Both the position numbers and the translations under genes were made by a program. DNA of 11,228 nt from Actinomycetes bacterium (GTDB lineage Bacteria > Actinomycetota > Acidimicrobiia > Acidimicrobiales > Microtrichaceae): positions 1 to 11,228 of the forward strand of contig JAEZAI010000256.1 in assembly GCA_023427825.1 (NCBI GenBank), given 5' to 3'. Below are positions 1 to 7,185 of this stretch, piece after piece (the stretch's first letter is position 1; the number at the start of each line of letters is the position of its first letter). The notes beneath the pieces were generated by a model. That model made no database searches. It saw only the letters and a list, made by a program, of their open reading frames with translations, and was not told the DNA's origin.

Positions 1-2
1 GT

Positions 3-596
3 GCCTGCTTCCATTCGTCGGCGCGGCAACGAGCGCAGCAGCTGGCCGAGGAGCACCCCGACTGGGTCTTCCTCTACCAGTACGGCAACGAGGCGAACCC
101 CAAGGCGCACTACCGGACCACCGGCCCCGAGATCTGGGCCGACGTGCCCGAGATCACCCACTTAGTGGCGGGCCTGGGCACCTCGGGCACGCTGCTCGGC
201 TGCGGCACCTACCTCAAGGAGCAGAACCCCGAGGTCAAGGTGCTGGCCGTGGAGCCGCCGTCGGGGGAGCAGGTCGAGGGGCTCCGCTCGCTGGACGACG
301 GCTACATCCCGCCGGTGTTCGAGAAGTGGGGGGGCTACGACCTGCTCGACGGCAAGTCGATCGTCCGTCCTCGGGAGTCGCTCGAGTACACCCGCAAGCT
401 GGCCGACGTCGGCATCTTCTCCGGCATCTCCGCGGGCGCCGCGCTGGCCGGCGCGGTCAAGGTGGCCGCCAGGATCGACTCGGGCGTGATCGTGTTCGTC
501 GTGAGCGACTACGGCTGGAAGTACCTCTCGACCGGGGCGTGGACGCTGGACCTCGACGAGGCCGCCGCCAACGCCGAGAAGGTCATCTACTTCTGA
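3..596 (+). CDS. cysM: Cysteine synthase, CysM/CysK family (5' truncated)
   Basis: PLP-dependent (fold type II) enzyme that makes L-cysteine by adding sulfide, or a sulfur-carrier protein, to an activated serine in the cytosol. About 197 residues are present; the N-terminal third, including the PLP lysine, lies off the left edge. Visible signatures are the phosphate-binding loop GLGTSGTLLG (around residue 60), the GISAGAAL stretch that contributes the pyridine-nitrogen serine, and a C-terminal WKYLSTGAW. The last of these, and the following murI/phosphodiesterase/rph/rdgB genes, match the M. tuberculosis CysM locus, where the partner is O-phosphoserine; that substrate is an inference here. 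The reading frame is open from base 3, but the first ~35 bases do not read convincingly as this family. There is a rare TTA leucine codon at 162-164. A plain O-acetylserine sulfhydrylase is the alternative. Confidence 0.85.
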   Translation, partial: ACFHSSARQRAQQLAEEHPDWVFLYQYGNEANPKAHYRTTGPEIWADVPEITHLVAGLGTSGTLLGCGTYLKEQNPEVKVLAVEPPSGEQVEGLRSLDDGYIPPVFEKWGGYDLLDGKSIVRPRESLEYTRKLADVGIFSGISAGAALAGAVKVAARIDSGVIVFVVSDYGWKYLSTGAWTLDLDEAAANAEKVIYF

Positions 597-688
597 GTCC
601 CGGCGCGCCGTCGCCGCGCGTGTCGGTGTGGCGTATCTGGTCCCGATCGCGACAAGGGTCGTCGCTGTGCACCCCTCTATCGGGTCGG

Positions 689-694
689 TAGCGT
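689..694 (+). promoter_or_regulatory. Candidate -10 hexamer for leaderless murI transcript
   Basis: TAGCGT fits the actinobacterial TANNNT -10 pattern and ends 6 nt before the GTG at 701, which would put the first transcribed base at or next to the start codon. No good Shine-Dalgarno and no recognisable -35 box are seen. The motif also supports GTG 701 over the in-frame ATG at 722. Confidence 0.45.
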
Positions 695-700
695 GGGCGG

Positions 701-1510
701 GTGCGTGACGGTCCGATCGGCATGTTCGACTCGGGGTTCGGCGGCCTGACCGTCGCCCGTGCCGTCATCGACCTTCTGCCGCACGAGGACCTCGTCTACC
801 TGGGTGACACGGGCCGCTACCCGTACGGCCCCCGCCCGCTCGACGAGGTGTCGCGGTTCGCCCACCAGATCGCCGAGGAGCTGGTCGACCGGCGCGGCGT
901 GAAGCTGCTGGTCGTGGCGTGCAACACGGCGTCGGCCGCCGCGCTCGAGTCGCTCCGCGACCGCTTCTCGGTGCCCGTGATCGGCGTGATCGAACCCGGC
1001 GTCACCGCACTGGTCCAGGCGACGGTGACCGGACGCATCGGCGTGATCGGCACCGTCGGCACCCTCCACTCGGGTGCCTACCAGCGTGCGGTCGCGGCGG
1101 AGTCCGACGACGCCGAGCTGGTCGCGCTCGCGTGTCCGGGCTTCGTCGAGTTCGTCGAGCGCGGCGAGTTCGACTCCGAGCAGGTGCACGTCCTCGCGCA
1201 GCGCCTGCTGGACCCGGCCAGGGAGGCCAAGGTCGACGCACTGCTGCTGGGCTGCACGCACTATCCGTACCTTGCCCGTACCCTCAACGACGTGATGGGA
1301 CGCGACGTGGTCCTGGTGTCCTCCGCCGACGAGACGGCGTTCGAGGTCCGGCGCGTCCTCGCGGAGCTCGACCTGCAGCGTCCGGTCACCGACGACGGGC
1401 GCGACGCGACGGCCACGTTCATCACCACCGGCGACGTGAACTGGTTCGAGGAGCTGGGCCGCCGCCTGCTCGGACCCGAGCTGGCCCGAGCGGAGCAGCT
1501 CTCGTGGTGA
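701..1510 (+). CDS. murI: Glutamate racemase MurI
   Basis: Cofactor-independent racemase that converts L-glutamate to the D-glutamate needed by MurD for peptidoglycan precursors in the cytosol. The 269-residue length is usual. All hallmarks are present: FDSGFGGLTV near the N-terminus (D10, S11), GDTGRYPYG (residues 35-43), the first catalytic cysteine in VACNTAS (C74), and the second in LLGCTHYP (C185, followed by H187). The GTG start at 701 places seven residues before the conserved MFDSG, and a TANNNT -10 motif sits 6 nt upstream. In mycobacteria a rhomboid-protease gene lies between cysM and murI; here there is only a 104-nt gap. The next gene starts 28 nt after the stop, consistent with an operon. 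Confidence 0.96.
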   Translation: MRDGPIGMFDSGFGGLTVARAVIDLLPHEDLVYLGDTGRYPYGPRPLDEVSRFAHQIAEELVDRRGVKLLVVACNTASAAALESLRDRFSVPVIGVIEPGVTALVQATVTGRIGVIGTVGTLHSGAYQRAVAAESDDAELVALACPGFVEFVERGEFDSEQVHVLAQRLLDPAREAKVDALLLGCTHYPYLARTLNDVMGRDVVLVSSADETAFEVRRVLAELDLQRPVTDDGRDATATFITTGDVNWFEELGRRLLGPELARAEQLSW

Positions 1511-1538
1511 TTCCGGCCGCCGTGCTGAGGTCGACGAG

Positions 1539-2318
1539 GTGGTGACCGACCTCGGGACCGACGTCACGCCCGATCCGTCGAGCCTGACCGTGACCGTGCT
1601 CGGGAGCTCCGGCACCTACGCCGGTCCCGGCAACGCGTGCTCCGGCTACCTCGTTCGGGGTGGCGGAACCACCGTCCTGCTCGACGCCGGGCCGGGCGTG
1701 CTGGCGAGCCTGCAGTCGCACATCCGCCCGACCGAGCTCGACGCGGTGGTGGTCAGCCACTCGCATCCCGACCACTGGGGTGACGTGCCGATCCTGCGCA
1801 ACGCGCTGCACTACGTGCTCGGCCACACCGGCGTCCCGCTGTACTCGACCGCCGACGCACTCGGCGTGGTCGAGGGCGTCTTCGCCGACGGCCTCGGAGC
1901 CGCGTTCCGGCCCGAGGTGATCACCGACTGCTCGGAGTTCACCGTCGGCGGCCTCCGCATCCGCTGCTCCCGGACCGCGCACCCTCCGGAGACGCTCGGG
2001 CTCCGGGTCGACTTCGACGGTCGGTCGGTCGCGTACTCCGCCGACACCGGCCCGGCGTGGTCGCTCGGGGAGCTCGGCGCCGACATCGACCTGGGCATCT
2101 GCGAGGCGACCTGGCTGCAGTCCCAGGGGTACGAGGCCGACGGCCTGCACATGACCGCCGAGCAGGCGGGGCGGCTGGCGAGGGAGTCCGGCGTGGCTGA
2201 CCTGCTGGTCACGCACGTGCCGCCGATCGGTTCGGTCGAGCTGGCGGTGGCCGAGGCGTCGGACGCCTATGGTGCTCCGGTCGATCCCGCACGGATCCAC
2301 CACACCTACCTGGTCTGA
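1539..2318 (+). CDS. Metallo-beta-lactamase-fold hydrolase, Rv1339-type cyclic-nucleotide phosphodiesterase
   Basis: 259-residue dinuclear-metal hydrolase. The HxHxDH signature reads HSHPDH (H74, H76, D78, H79), with further likely ligands H148 (in RTAHPP), D169 (in SADTGP) and H226 (in LVTHVPP); HMTAEQAG around H204 is typical of the RNase Z/phosphodiesterase branch. The position between murI and rph is that of M. tuberculosis Rv1339, which is reported as an atypical class II cAMP phosphodiesterase, so cAMP hydrolysis is the best guess. The activity itself is inferred from family and synteny; an RNA or other phosphodiester substrate remains possible. The GTG at 1539 follows murI by 28 nt, with GAGG at 1527-1530 as a weak ribosome site; the next codon (1542) is also GTG. 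Confidence 0.85.
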   Translation: MVTDLGTDVTPDPSSLTVTVLGSSGTYAGPGNACSGYLVRGGGTTVLLDAGPGVLASLQSHIRPTELDAVVVSHSHPDHWGDVPILRNALHYVLGHTGVPLYSTADALGVVEGVFADGLGAAFRPEVITDCSEFTVGGLRIRCSRTAHPPETLGLRVDFDGRSVAYSADTGPAWSLGELGADIDLGICEATWLQSQGYEADGLHMTAEQAGRLARESGVADLLVTHVPPIGSVELAVAEASDAYGAPVDPARIHHTYLV

Positions 2319-2357
2319 CCGAGCGTCGAACCGGTCCGGCGTGACACCTTCGCCCCC

Positions 2358-2363
2358 AAGGAG
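2358..2363 (+). promoter_or_regulatory. Ribosome binding site of rph
   Basis: AAGGAG lies 6 nt before the GTG at 2370. It is one of the few clear Shine-Dalgarno sequences in the window and it fixes the rph start. Confidence 0.75.
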
Positions 2364-2369
2364 CCAGCA

Positions 2370-3107
2370 GTGAGACCCGACGGACGCGCCCCCGACGAAC
2401 TGCGCCCGATCACCTTCGAGCGTGACTACACGGCCTACGCCCAGGGCTCGGTCATGGTCACCTGCGGCGACACCAAGGTCCTGTGCACCGCGATGGTCGA
2501 CGAGGACGTGCCGCGCTGGATGCGCAACACCGGCAAGGGCTGGGTCACCGCCGAGTACGCGATGCTCCCCGGTTCGTCGCCCGAACGGATCCGCCGCGAG
2601 ACCAAGGGCCCGAAGGGTCGCACGCAGGAGATCCAGCGGCTCATCGGCCGAGCGCTGCGCTCGGTGTGCGACATGCGGGCGCTCGGCGAGCGCCAGATCC
2701 TGATCGACTGCGACGTCCTCCAGGCCGACGGCGGCACCCGCACCGCCTCGATCAGCGGCGCCTACCTGGCGCTGCCCGACTGCCTGACCCGCGTGGTCCA
2801 GGCCGGCCTGCTGACCGAGGTCCCCCTCTACGACGAGCTCGCCGCCATCTCGGTGGGCGTGGTCGACGGCCAGCCGGTGCTCGACCTGCCGTACGTCGAG
2901 GACTCGACCGCCGAGACCGACATGAACGTGGTGATGACCGGCAAGGGCCTGTTCGTGGAGGTCCAGGGGACCGCCGAGGGCGCGCCGTTCAGCCGTGCCG
3001 AGCTCGACGCCCTCCTCGGCCTGGCCGAGGGCGGCATCCGCCAGATCCACGCGCTGCAGCGGGAGTACCTGGCCGAGCCGCCGACCCCGCGCCCTATCGG
3101 CCGCTGA
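2370..3107 (+). CDS. rph: Ribonuclease PH
   Basis: Phosphorolytic 3'-to-5' exoribonuclease that trims tRNA precursors to the CCA end, using phosphate and releasing nucleoside diphosphates; it acts as a ring-shaped hexamer in the cytosol. The 245-residue length fits the family. The N-terminal [12 protein letters not shown], the phosphate-binding basic block [19 protein letters not shown], the acidic catalytic stretch [20 protein letters not shown], and [18 protein letters not shown] followed by [14 protein letters not shown] are all present. The GTG start has a good AAGGAG ribosome site. The gene sits 51 nt after the phosphodiesterase gene and 8 nt before rdgB, so it is very likely cotranscribed with rdgB. 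Confidence 0.97.
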   Translation: MRPDGRAPDELRPITFERDYTAYAQGSVMVTCGDTKVLCTAMVDEDVPRWMRNTGKGWVTAEYAMLPGSSPERIRRETKGPKGRTQEIQRLIGRALRSVCDMRALGERQILIDCDVLQADGGTRTASISGAYLALPDCLTRVVQAGLLTEVPLYDELAAISVGVVDGQPVLDLPYVEDSTAETDMNVVMTGKGLFVEVQGTAEGAPFSRAELDALLGLAEGGIRQIHALQREYLAEPPTPRPIGR

Positions 3108-3115
3108 GCCGCCGC

Positions 3116-3715
3116 GTGCGGATCGTCCTGGCGTCCGCCAACCCCAAGAAGGCGGTCGAGCTGCAGGAGCTGCTCGACGGCAGCGGGCTGGACCTGCAGG
3201 TGGTCGCCCGGCCGCCCGATCTCGCAGTGCCCGAGGAGGACGCCCCCGACTTCCTCGGCAACGCCCGCCTGAAGGCCGTGGCGGTGGCCGAGGCGACGGG
3301 GGAGTGGGCGATCGCGGACGACTCGGGTCTGGTCGTCGACGCGCTCGGCGGCGAGCCCGGCGTCCGGTCCGCCCGCTACGCGGGGGAGGACGCGACCGAC
3401 GGCGACAACGTCGACCTGCTGCTGCGGCGGCTGGCCGAGGCTGGTGCCACTACACCCAAGCAGCGCACTGCTCGCTTTCGGTCCTCCGTGGTCGTCCGTT
3501 CCGCTGACGGCCGGGAGCTGGTGGCCGAAGGTGCGGTCGAGGGGCGCATCATCGACGAGCGCCGAGGCGCCGGCGGGTTCGGCTACGACCCGGTGTTCGT
3601 GCCGGACGACGGCGACGGCCGGACGTTCGCGGAGATGGCCGCCGATGAGAAGCACGCCATCTCGCACCGGGGCCGTGCGCTGCGGGAGCTGCTGCCCCGA
3701 CTCGCACAGCTCTGA
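3116..3715 (+). CDS. rdgB: RdgB/HAM1 non-canonical purine NTP pyrophosphatase
   Basis: House-cleaning enzyme that hydrolyses dITP/ITP and XTP to the monophosphate and pyrophosphate, keeping deaminated purines out of DNA and RNA. The 199 residues from GTG 3116 match the family length. Motifs are ASANPKKAVEL (residues 6-16, nucleotide/phosphate site), ADDSGLVVDALGG with the catalytic base D69, VRSARYAG, FGYDPVF (155-161) and the C-terminal DEKHAISHRGRALREL. The start lies 8 nt after the rph stop without a clear Shine-Dalgarno, suggesting translational coupling. Codons around 3441-3515 are unusually A/T-ended for this genome. The stop is 19 bp from the stop of the convergent aldolase gene. Confidence 0.95.
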   Translation: MRIVLASANPKKAVELQELLDGSGLDLQVVARPPDLAVPEEDAPDFLGNARLKAVAVAEATGEWAIADDSGLVVDALGGEPGVRSARYAGEDATDGDNVDLLLRRLAEAGATTPKQRTARFRSSVVVRSADGRELVAEGAVEGRIIDERRGAGGFGYDPVFVPDDGDGRTFAEMAADEKHAISHRGRALRELLPRLAQL

Positions 3716-3734
3716 CTCGCTCGCAGCGGGCCTG

Positions 3735-4766
3735 CTACCAGCCGCGCAGGTCGACGTCCCACGTGTCGATCACCTCGTCGCCGCGCACCAGGTGCAGGCG
3801 TTCGTGGTACGCGACCGTGGGGTCGACGTGGGCTGGGAGCACGCCCAGGCGGTCGCCGACGCCGGGGAGCCCGCCGTCGCCGTCCCCGCCCTCCTCGGGA
3901 GTCCGGGGCATGAACGTCGTGTGCTCGTCGGAGCAGAAGAAGACGTTCCAACTCGGGATCGTCGGATTGCCGTGGTCCATGCCGAGCGACTTCAGCCCGC
4001 AGTCGACCACGCCCCACCCCTTGGTCGGCGACGTGGACAGCACGGTCACCTCGAGCCGCAGCGCGTGCCCGAACGGCAGTCCCAACCGGGCGTAGTGCGT
4101 GTCCATCAGCAGGTAGGAGCCCGCCTGCACCTCGCCCGCCCAGTCGTGCAGGTCGTAGGTGCCGGTGCCGCCGGCCGAGGTGACCCCGCCGCCGACGTCG
4201 TCGTGCGCCCGGCGCAGGAGCGCCATGGCGGCCGCCACCTTCTCGGTGCGCGCCGCCCGGTCCGGGTTGCCGACCACATGGCCCTCGTAGCCCATGACGC
4301 CGCGGCCCTCGCGGCCGCGGGATCGGGCCAGCTCCGCCACGCGGCCGGCGTCCTCGGGCCGGCACCCGCAGCGCGGGAGTCCCACGTCGACGTCGACCAG
4401 CACGTCCGCCCCCGCCGCGGCGGCCACCTCCACCGTCTCGGGCGAGTCGACCGCGACCGTGTTCCGGGCGTCGCCGCGGTCGACCAGCCGACGAAGTCGC
4501 TCGGCGCCGAGCGTCTCGTTGGCGAGGAGGAGGTCATCGCCCAGGCCGGCGTCGGCCATGCCCTCCATCTCGCGCAGCGTGGCGCAGCAGAACGCGCGGT
4601 GACCGCCGCGTTCGGCCACGTAGCGGGCCAACGCGGTCGACTTGAACGCCTTGACGTGCGGGCGCAGCGAACCTCCGGGCCGGACGGCGGCCATGGCGTC
4701 GATGTTGGCGTCGAGCACGTCGACGTCGACGACCAGGGAGGGAGTCGGGAGGTCGTGGACCAGCAC
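3735..4766 (-). CDS. D-threonine aldolase-like / DSD1-family PLP enzyme
   Basis: 343-residue fold-type III PLP enzyme, alanine-racemase-like barrel plus C-terminal metal domain. Opening DLPTPSLVVDVDVLDANI and LRPHVKAFK are diagnostic; K39 in RPHVK should form the PLP Schiff base. ATLREMEGMADAG and GYEGHVVGN follow the family pattern. Near the C-terminus LPAHVDPTVAYHE carries H313 and D315: from family knowledge, D-threonine aldolases bind divalent metal through His and Asp at these positions, while eukaryotic-type D-serine dehydratases use His and Cys. This favours an aldolase splitting D-threonine-type beta-hydroxy amino acids to glycine and an aldehyde; the exact substrate is unknown. It lies 31 bp downstream of purU, but also has its own TACGGT -10 motif 6 nt before its GTG. 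Confidence 0.82.
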   Translation of the reverse strand: MLVHDLPTPSLVVDVDVLDANIDAMAAVRPGGSLRPHVKAFKSTALARYVAERGGHRAFCCATLREMEGMADAGLGDDLLLANETLGAERLRRLVDRGDARNTVAVDSPETVEVAAAAGADVLVDVDVGLPRCGCRPEDAGRVAELARSRGREGRGVMGYEGHVVGNPDRAARTEKVAAAMALLRRAHDDVGGGVTSAGGTGTYDLHDWAGEVQAGSYLLMDTHYARLGLPFGHALRLEVTVLSTSPTKGWGVVDCGLKSLGMDHGNPTIPSWNVFFCSDEHTTFMPRTPEEGGDGDGGLPGVGDRLGVLPAHVDPTVAYHERLHLVRGDEVIDTWDVDLRGW

Positions 4767-4772
4767 GGCCGG

Positions 4773-4778
4773 ACCGTA
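4773..4778 (-). promoter_or_regulatory. Candidate -10 hexamer for a leaderless aldolase transcript
   Basis: Read on the minus strand this is TACGGT, followed by 6 nt and the GTG of the aldolase gene. The same hexamer precedes the methyltransferase gene. No Shine-Dalgarno is present. It suggests the aldolase can be transcribed on its own as well as by read-through from purU. Confidence 0.45.
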
Positions 4779-4797
4779 GCCCCGTCGTGCGGTGCGG

Positions 4798-5655
<858 letters not shown>

Positions 5656-5661
5656 CGTTCG

Positions 5662-5667
5662 AGGTTA
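5662..5667 (-). promoter_or_regulatory. Candidate -10 hexamer for leaderless purU transcript
   Basis: On the minus strand this reads TAACCT, matching TANNNT, and ends 6 nt before the purU GTG. There is no Shine-Dalgarno in between and no clear -35 box 17 nt upstream. Confidence 0.45.
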
Positions 5668-5689
5668 CCGGCGCCGGTCGGCGCTCCGG

Positions 5690-5707
5690 CCGAGCGGGAC
5701 TGCTCGG
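5690..5707 (-). terminator. Hairpin just downstream of tRNA-Leu
   Basis: On the minus strand CCGAGC and GCTCGG form a perfect 6-bp stem around a 6-nt loop, starting 9 nt after the encoded CCA. It lacks a U tract, so it is at best a weak terminator or a 3' processing barrier. A second GC-rich inverted repeat (GCGCC, 4-nt loop, GGCGC) follows at 5671-5684. Confidence 0.3.
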
Positions 5708-5716
5708 GACCGTGCG

Positions 5717-5803
5717 TGGTGCGGACGGGGGGACTCGAACCCCCACACCCTCTCGGGCACTGGGACCTAAACCCAGCGCGTCTGCCAGTTCCGCCACGTC
5801 CGC
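5717..5803 (-). tRNA. tRNA-Leu (anticodon UAG)
   Basis: The minus strand folds into a complete class II tRNA: acceptor stem GCGGACG/CGTCCGC, D arm with the TGG of the loop, anticodon stem CTGGG/CCCAG enclosing the loop TTTAGGT (anticodon TAG), a long variable arm with stem CCC/GGG, and T arm GGGGG-TTCGAGT-CCCCC. The discriminator is A, as expected for leucine, and CCA is encoded (ACCA at 5720-5717). It decodes CUA and probably other CUN codons. Length is 87 nt with CCA. Confidence 0.97.
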
Positions 5804-5818
5804 GTGACAACGCCTCAG

Positions 5819-5824
5819 ACGGTA
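5819..5824 (-). promoter_or_regulatory. Candidate -10 box of the tRNA-Leu gene
   Basis: Minus-strand TACCGT, fitting TANNNT, lies 15 nt before the tRNA 5' end, which would leave a short leader removed by RNase P. No TTGACA-like -35 box is obvious. Confidence 0.35.
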
Positions 5825-5882
5825 CTGCGACCCAGGGTTCGCCCTCAGCGCACGTTCCGGACGCGCCCACGGCGAAAGGTGA

Positions 5883-5902
5883 GTCGCGATCGTGGGCGCG
5901 AC
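5883..5902 (+). repeat. Inverted repeat upstream of the methyltransferase gene
   Basis: GTCGCG (5883-5888) and CGCGAC (5897-5902) are perfect inverted arms separated by 8 nt. They lie 10 nt upstream of the candidate -10 hexamer (5913-5918), a suitable place for a dimeric regulator, and between the divergent tRNA and methyltransferase genes. No regulator is identified. Confidence 0.3.
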
Positions 5903-5912
5903 CGGACGCTTG

Positions 5913-5918
5913 TACGGT
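5913..5918 (+). promoter_or_regulatory. Candidate -10 hexamer for leaderless methyltransferase transcript
   Basis: TACGGT matches TANNNT and ends 7 nt before the GTG at 5926. No Shine-Dalgarno is present. It helps to choose this start among a long upstream open frame. Confidence 0.45.
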
Positions 5919-5925
5919 CGGCGCC

Positions 5926-6528
5926 GTGGAGCCGGCATCGCGTGCGTACGGAGCGGCGTCGGCGCAGTACATCGAGCTCTTCGACGACGTGGTCCAGGTG
6001 CACGCCGACGACCTGGACCTGATCGACCGCCATCTCATCGGTGCTCCAGGCATCGTGCTCGACGTCGGCTGCGGGCCCGGACACCTCACCGCCCACCTCC
6101 GTTCGCGGGGCGTCGACGCCATCGGCCTCGACGTCGTGCCCGAGTTCATCGACCACGCCCGGGTCGCCCACCCGGAGGGCCGGTACGAGGTGGGCTCCAT
6201 GCGACGGCTCCCCGTCGCTGCATGTTCCGTCGCGGGGATCCTGGCGTGGTACTCGTTGATCCACACACCCCCGGACGAGCTCGACGCCGTGTTGCTCGAG
6301 CTACGGCGAGTGCTCCGTCCCGGCGGCACGCTGGTCGCCGGGTTCTTCCACGGCGGACGGACCGCAGCGTTCGCGCACCAGGTGATGACCGCCTATTCGT
6401 GGCCCGTCGACGCGTTCGCGAACCGGCTCTGCGACGCCGGCTTCGAGGTGGTCGACCGGCTCCAGCGGCCCGGAGTGGACGAGACGGGCCGTCGCCCGCA
6501 GGGCGTCGTCGCTGCGGTCGCCGCCTGA
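5926..6528 (+). CDS. Class I SAM-dependent methyltransferase
   Basis: 200-residue Rossmann-fold methyltransferase of the UbiE/Methyltransf_11 kind. SAM-binding motif I is VLDVGCGPGHLTAHL (residues 45-59); the acidic end of strand 2 is GLDVVPEFIDHAR; the later VLRPGGTLVAGFF (129-141) is the usual post-motif strand and turn. The N-terminal AYGAASAQYIELF resembles small-molecule methyltransferases, but the substrate cannot be read from sequence. The open frame extends far upstream antisense to purU and the tRNA, so the start rests on GTG 5926, the TACGGT motif before it and the onset of family-like sequence. It converges on the kinase-like gene with 21 bp between stops. Confidence 0.88.
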   Translation: MEPASRAYGAASAQYIELFDDVVQVHADDLDLIDRHLIGAPGIVLDVGCGPGHLTAHLRSRGVDAIGLDVVPEFIDHARVAHPEGRYEVGSMRRLPVAACSVAGILAWYSLIHTPPDELDAVLLELRRVLRPGGTLVAGFFHGGRTAAFAHQVMTAYSWPVDAFANRLCDAGFEVVDRLQRPGVDETGRRPQGVVAAVAA

Positions 6529-6549
6529 TCGAGCCGGACGGGGCGCCGA

Positions 6550-7176
6550 CTACGAGCCGTCCACCTCCGCGCAGACGCGTCGGTAGACCTCGTGCTCGGA
6601 CATCGTCCGGGTCACTGGCACCACGTGCGTCCGGGGACGGGCGGTCGGCAGCCGCTCGAGTCGCTCGACCGCGTCGACGATGAACCTTTCGACATCGGCA
6701 TCGGCGATGTCCTGTTCGGGGTGGTGCTCGTCCTGGTCGGCGAGGGCACGACGGCGGGCTCGGAAGCGATCGACTGCGAGCGCAGCATCCATCGCGAGGA
6801 TCACCTCGACGAACGTCGCGTCGTGCTCGCGGGTGAGCTCGTCCAGCACGGCGATGTAGCCGAGTTGACCGAAGAACTGCGGCATGACCACGTCGCTCCC
6901 GGAGCGGAGCCGTTCGACGAGCGCAGCGCCCGCGAGGTCGCGGGCGGCGAGCCGTGTCGACCCGTCCGTCTCCCAGCCGGGGAGCGTCATCCTGAAGGTG
7001 TCGACCTCGACGAGGGTCGCCCCGTCGTGGTCGTCGACGTAGCGACGAGCGACGGTGGACTTGCCCGACGCGGGCGGTCCGTTGACGAGGATGAGCCGTG
7101 CGATCCCGTCATCATCGCCGAGGGGCGGCTCGGGGGCGCCGTGTCCTCGCCGATCGACTCCACCGCCGTCTGTCAC
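6550..7176 (-). CDS. P-loop kinase-like protein (AAA/zeta-toxin/phosphotransferase superfamily)
   Basis: 208 residues from GTG 7176. The Walker A motif is NGPPASGKST (residues 32-41) after the hydrophobic strand LILV; DTFRMTLPGW resembles the post-Walker acidic/basic region of small P-loop kinases. A charged stretch RFRARRRALADQDEHHPE could be the nucleotide lid. The family covers gluconate/shikimate-like kinases, chloramphenicol phosphotransferases and zeta toxins; the substrate is unknown and no antitoxin partner is seen. The first ~25 residues are Gly/Asp/Pro-rich and look unlike the family, which normally starts just before the LILVNGPP strand; no ATG/GTG/TTG lies closer in frame, so the extension may be real or the start may be unusual. 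It is divergent from the Nudix gene with only 9 bp between start codons. Confidence 0.78.
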   Translation of the reverse strand: MTDGGGVDRRGHGAPEPPLGDDDGIARLILVNGPPASGKSTVARRYVDDHDGATLVEVDTFRMTLPGWETDGSTRLAARDLAGAALVERLRSGSDVVMPQFFGQLGYIAVLDELTREHDATFVEVILAMDAALAVDRFRARRRALADQDEHHPEQDIADADVERFIVDAVERLERLPTARPRTHVVPVTRTMSEHEVYRRVCAEVDGS

Positions 7177-7185
7177 GATGGCCGG

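Noticed and set aside
1422..3050. 542-codon open frame on the minus strand across murI, the phosphodiesterase gene and rph
   Set aside because: It is antisense to three genes with complete family motifs, and its translation is a His/Arg/Asp-rich low-complexity shadow typical of GC-rich DNA.
2483..3115. Upstream extension of the rdgB frame inside rph
   Set aside because: Out of frame with the complete rph and Arg/Pro-rich; the RdgB family begins exactly at GTG 3116.
5717..5803. tRNA-Leu as an integration site (attB) of a genomic island on its right
   Set aside because: I found no direct repeat of the tRNA 3' end elsewhere in the window and no integrase or phage genes.
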